This document shows positions 57,448 to 64,000 of a DNA stretch of 64,000 nt, in pieces. The notes under the pieces were generated by a model. The model worked only from the letters and a program-made list of their open reading frames with translations, was not told the DNA's origin and made no database searches. The stretch's first letter is position 1; each line of letters begins with the position of its first letter. A program made the translations under genes and the position numbers. The stretch is taken from contig JAAVTG010000005.1 in assembly GCA_011947345.1 (NCBI GenBank), positions 124,001 through 188,000 of the forward strand, written 5' to 3'. Source of the stretch: Phytophthora quininea (Eukaryota; Oomycota; Peronosporomycetes; Peronosporales; Peronosporaceae).

Positions 57448-58681
57448 TCACTCCTCGGCGTCCGACGGAAAGTATTCCGAACAACTTTCCGAGCTTGATG
57501 AGTCTGGACTGTTCGGTGCTTGTCTTGAGCTGGGATCTTCGTCCTCCTCCTCCTCGTCGCTTGATTCCGCTTTTGGAACAGGTATGTCCCATTTACCTTT
57601 ATCGTGACATTGCTGGTGACCACACTTGCAGCGGAACCACAGCTCGCCAGGAGGTGCATACCGCACAGTAATCTCAGTTCCAGCTTCAATGAATTTTTCT
57701 GCGACGAAAATGATGCGTGGTCCTTCAGCAGACTTGTACTCGTAGGCATTTGCATTTGGGTAGCATGCGTGGTTCGCGAACCTAGAAAGGTTTCCACATT
57801 TTTCTGCATCGATGTGAACTACTCGACCACCACGGGACAGTTCCTTCACCCGCATGACGTACTCTCGTTGTACCTCGGTCTTCGGCATCTTACCCTTGAC
57901 GGGAATCCCAGTATACTCCGCAATAAACTCGTTTTCACGAATGTCATCCTCTGCGAAGAGAGCCCAGTATCCATCTCGAAGTTTCCGGACAGCACACTTC
58001 TTGAACAACAGGTCATTCTTGCAGCCCGGTCCGATGGAGCAGTTTTCAGCGTTGCACACGTACATTTCGGAAGCGTTTCTGCATCGTGAGTACGCACATT
58101 CAACGTAGTTCTTGCTGCGGCATTCGCAACGCGTTGAATATGTTGAAGTCTCGAAGACGATGCCAAAATCCGAGTACGGGACCTCGTCGATAAGTTTGAC
58201 GCTGTCAGGCCATGTCTCCACAACATCAATGTCACCAATCGAATCATCTTGCAATCCACTTGGCACCAAACCAGTCGACACCGTCCCGCTGCCTCTTGCA
58301 TCGCCCTCGTCGTAGGTCATCGTCGTAGGCTCACTTGCACTCGCGTCAGTCGTCATGACGCCACCCGCATTTCGGAGCTGCCCTGCGATGACGTACGGAG
58401 AACGGAGATGGTTGAATCGATGCTGTCGATTCCGTGGCGTGGGCCATGGATTGTTGCTTTTCTTTGCTTCTTGCTTTTTTGTCGAGCTCAGAACGTGTTG
58501 GCCATGTTGTCTGCTGCGTTGTCTGCGGCGCTGCCTGCTGCTGCGTCTGCTGCGGCACTTCCTGCTGCTGCGTTGGTGGCGTTGTCTGCGGCGGCGTTGT
58601 CTGCAGCAGCGTTGTTTGGACGAATCGCCCGTTGTCACCTCTTGCCCTCTGTACGCGTTTCGGTCGACCACGGCGTGTCAT
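57448..58681 (-). CDS. SET-domain protein (putative histone-lysine methyltransferase) with AT-hook-like N-terminus
   Basis: The C-terminal two thirds is a complete SET protein. A Cys-rich pre-SET (AWS-like) block starts at CECRSKNYVECAYSRC and includes CNAENCSIGPGC. The SET core holds GYWALFAEDDIRENEFIAEY, the key motif NLSRFANHACYPN and the Tyr of TEITVRY; a post-SET CKCGHQQC and an acidic Ser/Glu tail follow. Such enzymes methylate histone lysines using S-adenosylmethionine; which lysine cannot be told. I prefer the start at 58679-58681 (MTRRGRPKR, an AT-hook-like motif) because an initiator-like element lies just upstream. That frame joins the SET frame if the A6 run at 58475-58480 (T6 on plus) has one base too many: 1234 bp minus one is exactly 411 codons. 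Otherwise translation could start at 58354-58356. The middle is Gln/Thr-rich. The gene lies between a satellite and Helitron DNA. Confidence 0.8.
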
Positions 58682-58697
58682 CTTCGAAAATGAGGGT
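58682..58697 (-). promoter_or_regulatory. Initiator-like element of the SET gene
   Basis: On minus, CCTCATTTTCGAAGAT (partly overlapping the start) matches the oomycete initiator at about 12 of 16 positions, with the core CTCATTTTC kept. It is directly upstream of the chosen ATG, closer than usual. A second copy is at 59794-59809. Confidence 0.4.
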
Positions 58698-58837
58698 GAA
58701 ATTGTGGTAGCGAGCGTTGGCAGATATGTTGCCACGCGCTTGCGTCCTCAAATGTCGCGCTAAGATTGCATATGGTTGCATGTTGGATATAAGATATAAG
58801 ATTATGTGACCAGGGTAAGACTTCGACGAAAGTCATC

Positions 58838-58902
58838 TGGCTCAGTGGTCGATGCCTAGTGTGAGAAGACGTAGGACGTGGGTTCGATTCCCGCACCGTG
58901 CA
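58838..58902 (+). repeat. tRNA-like sequence, probable tRNA-derived SINE or tRNA pseudogene, copy 1
   Basis: An A box (TGGCTCAGTGG, 58838-58848) and B box (GGTTCGATTCC, 58881-58891) at normal spacing, with pairable D stem (GGC/GCC) and T stem (GTGGG/CCCGC). The seven bases before the A box do not pair with ACCGTGC after the T stem, so no acceptor stem forms. It is therefore not a working tRNA but keeps an internal RNA polymerase III promoter. Confidence 0.6.
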
Positions 58903-59004
58903 GTTTTGCGCGCACGTTCCGTGTTATCAGAGTTGCAGTAGTCTCTATTTCTTGTTGGGATATCTTACTGAGATATAGTCTGACCAGAGCAGATTCATAA
59001 TTAG

Positions 59005-59467
59005 TCTATGTACGATGATATCAACGACCCAAACATGACTACAGATGAGTACTTCGCGAATCGCACTATTTTGACGATGACAAATACAATGGATAAACTA
59101 AGCGGTCGCAGAGCGGCTCCCCATACGGCGCACGAATGGATTATGTGGAAGTTTTTAAGTCCGAGCTCTTACATTCGGTGAATCTCAACGGTATCATGCC
59201 GCACAAGCTGATCCTCAAGAAGGGCACCCCTATCATGCCGACGAGGAACTTAAATCCAGACTTGGGACTCTGTAATGGTACACGACTGCTGCGTAGTGGA
59301 GCTTAAACCGCATATGATTCACGCGACTATCATAACTGGAGAGCGCCAAGGGCAACGTGCGGATCATGTTCATCTGTGGCGCCAAAATCCGCGACTTTCC
59401 CTTCCAGCTACGACGCAAGGAGTTTCCTGCACAACCAGCTTTTGCGCTGACAAGCAAAGGGACAGAA
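59005..59467 (+). pseudogene. Helitron helicase piece, copy 1 (cut by satellite)
   Basis: Broken frames give DINDPNMTTDEYFANRTILT, then LLHSVNLNGIMPHKLILKKG, TPIMPTRNLNPDLGLCNGTR, HATIITGERQGQR and FPFQLRRKEFPAQPAF. This is the same C-terminal helicase region as at 15830-16540 but from a different Helitron. The coding sequence is replaced by satellite at 59468, before the QGQ motif. Confidence 0.8.
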
Positions 59468-59793
59468 ACACACACGCGCACCAAGTCGTCCACACGCAGC
59501 AACACACACGCGCACCAAGTCGTCCACGCGCAGCAACACACGCGCACCAAGTCGACAGTGCGCACCAAGTCGTCCGTGCGCACCAAGTCGTCCACGCGCA
59601 GCAACACACACGCGCACCAAATCGACAGTGCGCTCCAAGTCGTCCACGCGCACCAAGTCGTCCGTGCGCAACAACACACACGCGCACCAAGTCGACCACG
59701 CGCAGCAACACACACGCGCAGCGTTGTTTGGACGAATCGCCCGTTGTCACCTCTTGCCCTCTGTACGCGTTTCGGTCGACCACGGCGTGTCAT
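59233..59793 (-). CDS. Chimeric open frame: SET gene 5' end fused to satellite and antisense Helitron
   Basis: The second copy of the SET promoter and start (ATG at 59791-59793, MTRRGRPKR) reads without a stop into the 250-bp satellite, encoding Cys/Arg/Asp-Leu-Val repeats, and on into antisense Helitron sequence, for about 186 residues. I include it because a duplicated promoter and start codon precede it. There is no evidence of function, and openness through the satellite is expected from its composition. Confidence 0.2.
   Translation of the reverse strand: MTRRGRPKRVQRARGDNGRFVQTTLRVCVAARGRLGARVCCCARTTWCAWTTWSALSIWCACVLLRVDDLVRTDDLVRTVDLVRVCCCAWTTWCACVLLRVDDLVRVCVSVPLLVSAKAGCAGNSLRRSWKGKSRILAPQMNMIRTLPLALSSYDSRVNHMRFKLHYAAVVYHYRVPSLDLSSSSA
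59468..59717 (+). repeat. Short 18-bp satellite array at a duplication junction (250 bp)
   Basis: Same monomers as the 12.7-kb array. Order: D-C variant, D-C, D-A-B-C, D-A-C-B, D-A/C hybrid, D. It therefore holds both higher-order types in the same left-to-right order as the large array, and ends with the same A/C hybrid (AGTCGACCACGCG). It sits exactly between the two copies of the 862-bp repeat. Confidence 0.95.
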
Positions 59794-60579
59794 CTTCGAA
59801 AATGAGGGTGAAATTGTGGTAGCGAGCGTTGGCAGATATGTTGCCACGCGCTTGCGTCCTCAAATGTCGCGCTAAGATTGCATATGGTTGCATGTTGGAT
59901 ATAAGATATAAGATTATGTGACCAGGGTAAGACTTCGACGAAAGTCATCTGGCTCAGTGGTCGATGCCTAGTGTGAGAAGACGTAGGACGTGGGTTCGAT
60001 TCCCGCACCGTGCAGTTTTGCGCGCACGTTCCGTGTTATCAGAGTTGCAGTAGTCTCTATTTCTTGTTGGGATATCTTACTGAGATATAGTCTGACCAGA
60101 GCAGATTCATAATTAGTCTATGTACGATGATATCAACGACCCAAACATGACTACAGATGAGTACTTCGCGAATCGCACTATTTTGACGATGACAAATACA
60201 ATGGATAAACTAAGCGGTCGCAGAGCGGCTCCCCATACGGCGCACGAATGGATTATGTGGAAGTTTTTAAGTCCGAGCTCTTACATTCGGTGAATCTCAA
60301 CGGTATCATGCCGCACAAGCTGATCCTCAAGAAGGGCACCCCTATCATGCCGACGAGGAACTTAAATCCAGACTTGGGACTCTGTAATGGTACACGACTG
60401 CTGCGTAGTGGAGCTTAAACCGCATATGATTCACGCGACTATCATAACTGGAGAGCGCCAAGGGCAACGTGCGGATCATGTTCATCTGTGGCGCCAAAAT
60501 CCGCGACTTTCCCTTCCAGCTACGACGCAAGGAGTTTCCTGCACAACCAGCTTTTGCGCTGACAAGCAAAGGGACAGAA
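59718..60579. repeat. 862-bp direct repeat, copy 2
   Basis: Second copy of 58606-59467. It begins at GCAGCG straight after satellite ending CGCGCAGC-type sequence, and continues on the right into further Helitron sequence, so this copy holds the original right junction. Confidence 0.9.
59950..60014 (+). repeat. tRNA-like sequence, copy 2
   Basis: Copy of 58838-58902 within the second 862-bp repeat; same A and B boxes and the same missing acceptor stem. Confidence 0.6.
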
Positions 60580-60683
60580 TCTCCAGAACTTGGTCCTTTA
60601 CTGTCGATGCCGTGCTATTCCCATGGTTAGTTATACGTGGCTCTATCTAGAGTTACCTCGCGGGAGAATTTCAAGGCATTAAT
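60117..60683 (+). pseudogene. Helitron helicase piece, copy 2 (interrupted by Gypsy LTR)
   Basis: Same as copy 1, but continues past 60579 through NLQNLVLY, then SHG, an in-frame TAG (CAG expected), LYVALSRVTSRENFKAL, up to 60683, where the Gypsy LTR begins in mid-motif. The helicase C-terminus beyond is presumably on the far side of the Gypsy insertion, outside the window. Confidence 0.82.
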
Positions 60684-61012
60684 TGTAAGAACTAGATGGT
60701 GTCTACACCAACAACATTATGTACAGACGTCTTTTCCACTCCCACAGCGTGACGTTGACAAATGCTTTTCTTAGTATTTGACGCGTGCAGATGTTTGTAT
60801 TCAGTGTGTGTGTGCGTAAGTGTGTGTGAGAGAGTGAGTGAGTGAGTGAGTGAGTGAGTGAGTGAGTGAGTGAGAGTGTAGCGTCGGCTCCACAACCCCA
60901 TACACCTGGGCAACCTGCGGACAGCGTCAGGCAGGAAAAATATAAATTACAATTCGTGCCGACAGAAGGGTTCAACTCTCGATCGCTTGCGTGAGCTTCA
61001 CGTGATCTAACA
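60684..61012 (-). mobile_element. Candidate 3' LTR of the Gypsy element (329 bp)
   Basis: On minus it starts TGTTAGATCACGTG at 61012, 16 bp past the end of the pol frame, and ends TCTTACA at 60684; these termini form a near inverted repeat, as LTRs do. The left edge falls inside Helitron helicase coding sequence. A (GTGA)n microsatellite lies within. The partner LTR and the 5-bp target duplication would be beyond the right window edge. Confidence 0.6.
60803..60878. repeat. GT / GTGA microsatellite
   Basis: GTGTGTGTGCG, GTGTGTGTGAGAGA and then about nine GTGA units in a row. Confidence 0.9.
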
Positions 61013-61027
61013 ACTAACCCACTGCTA

Positions 61028-64000
61028 CTAACTCGATGATTTCCCTCTCGACGCAGCGATCAAATTGCCGGAGGGGAACGTCAACTCCCATGAGTTCTGT
61101 GAATGTGGATACCCACGCCACTTCACGAAGTACTGGATACGTCCTCTGCGACGACGTCGCGCAAGAAGTTGTTCCACATGATAGTGGAGCTCTTCATTAT
61201 CATCGAGAAGAGCTGGGGGTGGACGGCGGTCCGTCTGCCTTCCAGCAGGTGCCGATGTCGGCGATGCAGCTCCACGAGCAATTGCCTGTAACTCCCACAC
61301 GTTGCCTTTGCCGTTAGCATCGGCGTGTTCCTTTTGAACATCTTGGCTTTCAGCCATCGCGCCGCGCACACTGCGTAAGACGCTCAACCTCGTCGAGAGG
61401 AAGTCATCGACTTGCTTGCGTACCGCAAGAGGGCTGACATCAGCAAGCTCGGGAGCTATCCCTCCCCCACCAAGCCCGTGGCCACGAAGTGGCGGGGAAA
61501 GGGGTGACGCACGGGTGCGCTAAGCCGTTCACGTAGAACGGAGTGAATCCTGAAGAGGCATGCACGGCATTGTTCAATGCAAACTCGACAAGCGGGAGCA
61601 TGGCGCTCCACCGCTTAGGAGTTTCAGCGCACACGCTGCGCAAGACGTCCTTGACGATGCGATTGACGCGTTCGGTCTGACCGTGGGTCTGCAGATGGTC
61701 CGCCGTGGGCATGTCCAGTCGTGTGTCTAGCACCCAAAGACGGACGTCCAAAACTTCCCCGTGAAGCGCGGATCTCGATCCGAGACGATCGTCTCCGGCA
61801 GCCCATGCTGCCGAACGACGCGATCGATGAACAGCGAGGCTGTACTCTCCCCATCAATGGAGTCCGGCACCGCCACTAAGTGAGCCATCTTGCTCAATCG
61901 GTCAACAAAGACCACAATACCCGTGTTGCCTGCCGAGTCCTTCGGCAGGCCAAACACAAAGTCCATACTCATGGACTGCCAACACCCACTGGATACAGGC
62001 AAGCTCTCCAGCGGCGCCGCTGCATCCGGCGAGGGTTTTACCCGTTGACACGTCTCGCACGTGCGGACCCACTTGTACAGCTTGGGCCACCAGTACATGG
62101 AGCTCACTGAGCTATAGGTCTTCTCGCGACCAAGATGGCCGCTCGTGGGAGCGTCGTGAACCTCGTAGAGTATCCGTTCCTCATCATGAGGCACACCCAC
62201 ACGTGGAGGGTTATCGGGACCCGTGCTGTAGTACAGCAGGCCGCCATCGCAGGCGTAGCGATGCGGCACGCGCGCAAGCGCCCAGACAGTTCTGTCTTCG
62301 AGTCTTTAAACTCCTCACTCCCCAGAATGCGCAGCAATGCGACACAGGACTCGTCCTGTGCATACGCTGCTCGGATCAAATCTGTCACCGACGACGTCAC
62401 CATCGTGACATGAGAAAGCTCATAGTCCAGTCGGCGCGACAGCGCATTGGCCAGGACATTTTGCCTGCCAGGCTTGTTCTTCACCTCGAAGTTGTACTCC
62501 GCGAAGAAGGAGAGCCATCAGGCCATCCTCTGCGAGAGGTGAGGCGACTGTGTCGCAGTGTGTAGCGACGCATGATCCGTGAAGATCACGAATGGCTTAG
62601 AGCCGAGCAGATGCACCCTGAATTTGGCGAGAGCGTACTTCATTGCAAGTAGCTCCTTGTCGTGAACTGGGTAGTTCTTCTCCGCAGCTTTAAGCTGGCG
62701 AGACTCAAACGCGATCACACGTTCACGCCCCTCGGCGTCAACTTGAAGCAAAGAGCAGCCTATGGCAAAATCGGAAGCGTCACAGACGACGCTAAACGGA
62801 CGATCGGGGTCCGGCAGCGCCAGTATCGGCGCCTGCAGGAGGCTCTCCTTGATCTGCGCAAACGCAGCCTCGTGCTCGGCATGCCAACACCAGTCCGTAT
62901 CCTTCTTAAGGAGATTGGACAATGGCCTAGCCAGCTCAGCGTAATTTTCGCTGTACTTGTGCAAGAAAATGGCGAGGCCAAGCCACTTGCGAAGGTCCTT
63001 CTGGTTCATAGGAACCGGCCAGTCAACAATGGCCTTCACCTTGGCAGGATCTGCCCGCAAGCCACGCTTCCCAATGAAGCAGCCGAGGAAGGGAATCTCC
63101 TCGGCACCAAAGACACACTTGTCTGCGTTGGCGTACAGCTTATTCGTGCGCATGCACTCGAGCACCGCTCGCAGATGCTCCACGTGCATCTCGACGTCAG
63201 TCTTCCCGTGCTCAGCACGACTGTGGACGAAGATGTCGTCGAAGTATGTCTGTGCATACGCCCGATGAGGCCGGAACAACTGCGTCACGAGACGATTGAA
63301 TGTCGCCGGCGCGTTCGACAGCCCTTGGGGCATAACGAGCCACTCCTAGAGCATGCCGCTCGGGGTGCTCACCGCTGTCAGCGGCACATCGCCCGCTCGC
63401 ATGAGAAGTTGGTAATAGCCATCGACTAAGTCGAGCGCTCTATACATGGTACAACCAACCAAGTTGTTCTGAAGAACATCCTTTCTAGGAATCGGCGTCT
63501 GCGCCGGGATCGTGGCAGCGTTCAGCTTATTGAAAGCATGAACGATGCGCCACTTGCCGTTAGGTTTTCTGACTCAGAACATCGGCGTGGAGTGCGGAGA
63601 CTTGCTCTCACGCACAAGCCCTGTCGCGTGCTTAGCACGGAAGAAGGCGTCAATGACGTCGCACTGCTCCTTCGGCAAGGCCCACTGGCGTGTGACGCAG
63701 TACTCCGTTCCGGGAACCAGGTCAATTTATGACGGACCCCTCGGTCAGGAGGGGGCCGCTAGGTGGCTCCTTCGAGACAATGTCTCCATACTCCTTAAGC
63801 AAATAATAGAAGGGGTCAGTCGGGTCCTTCAGGATCGCTGACCCACTCCGCGCATTCAATGCTTTCTTGGTCTCGACCAAGACCGACTCGTCCGCGAGGG
63901 ACGACGAGTTCAACTCGTCTTCGGGTCGAATGATGACCACTTCGGCAAGCTCGCCGTCCTTCAGCGCCGCCCCAAACTCGGCGACGGACATCTCGTCCAG
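61028..64000 (-). pseudogene. Ty3/Gypsy chromodomain retrotransposon pol, 3' part, broken
   Basis: Minus-strand pol reading from the right edge leftwards: linker to reverse transcriptase, RT with active site YFDDIFVHS, RNase H (CDASDFAIGCSLL, TDHASL), integrase zinc finger (HLGREKT, CETCQRVK), integrase core (MDFVFGLPKD, SDRDPRFTG, HGQTERVNR), and a C-terminal chromodomain (FVKWRGYPHSQNSWE). Chromodomain Gypsy elements target their integration to marked chromatin. Inactivating changes: TAG for an expected Trp at 63346-63348, TGA at 63574-63576, TGA at 62518-62520, and frame breaks near 63735 (in a C5 run), 62270 and 61740. Gag and protease are outside the window. Confidence 0.88.

Larger units (their letters stand above)
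58606..59467. repeat. 862-bp direct repeat, copy 1 (SET promoter, tRNA-like, Helitron piece)
   Basis: Matches 59718-60579 at an offset of 1112 bp over everything I compared. It holds the first ~25 codons and promoter of the SET gene, a tRNA-like sequence and a Helitron helicase piece. Copy 1 continues left into the intact SET gene and stops on the right in the short satellite. Confidence 0.9.

Noticed and set aside
58833..58905. Functional tRNA gene
   Set aside because: The 5' seven bases cannot pair with the 3' acceptor strand and the anticodon arm is irregular.

Overview
The window looks like a repeat-rich, probably subtelomeric stretch of an oomycete genome, most likely Phytophthora or a close relative. 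The evidence is: TTTAGGG telomere-type tracts; a match to the oomycete initiator element just upstream of the ABC transporter starts; and a mix of full-length ABCA-type transporter, Helitron, hAT, PIF/Harbinger and chromodomain Ty3/Gypsy sequences. The genus is an inference; no rRNA or species marker is present.

Layout. 1-14931: three head-to-tail copies of an ABCA-family transporter gene, all on the minus strand. The first is cut by the window edge, the second carries an internal deletion, and the third is complete but for three 1-bp frame breaks in homopolymer runs. 15223-16941: a small cysteine-knuckle ORF and the 3' part of a decayed Helitron helicase with hairpins behind it. 17168-18330: a candidate non-autonomous DNA element with matching inverted ends. 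18331-21060: no gene I can support. 21115-21970: a decayed hAT-like transposase. 22950-29444: subtelomere-like DNA. A 129-bp repeat family, strands free of cytosine for up to 714 nt, and interstitial telomere tracts are organised as two almost identical 1.9-kb units plus a truncated third. 29445-40278: a 189-bp GC-rich satellite with 57 full periods, which starts exactly where the 1.9-kb unit carries one diverged monomer. 40301-44361: Harbinger remnants (a Myb-like ORF on plus and a transposase on minus) on either side of a broken APC-family permease. 44518-57186: a 12.7-kb satellite of 18-bp monomers with a higher-order repeat of 68/70 bp. 57448-58681: a SET-domain protein gene (minus strand). 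58606-60579: an 862-bp direct duplication with a 250-bp piece of the 18-bp satellite at its junction. 60684-64000: the 3' end of a chromodomain Gypsy element inserted into a Helitron helicase remnant and running off the window.

Few genes here are likely to work: the ABCA copies and the SET gene are the best candidates. In several of them (ABCA copies, permease, SET gene, Gypsy pol) the frame breaks lie in or beside short homopolymer runs, so raw-read checking should come before calling them pseudogenes. The most unusual parts are the telomere-punctuated 1.9-kb units with their C-free strand, the expansion of a single monomer into the 189-bp array, and the second satellite, which turns up again at a duplication junction and fuses a real promoter and start codon to satellite-encoded peptide.
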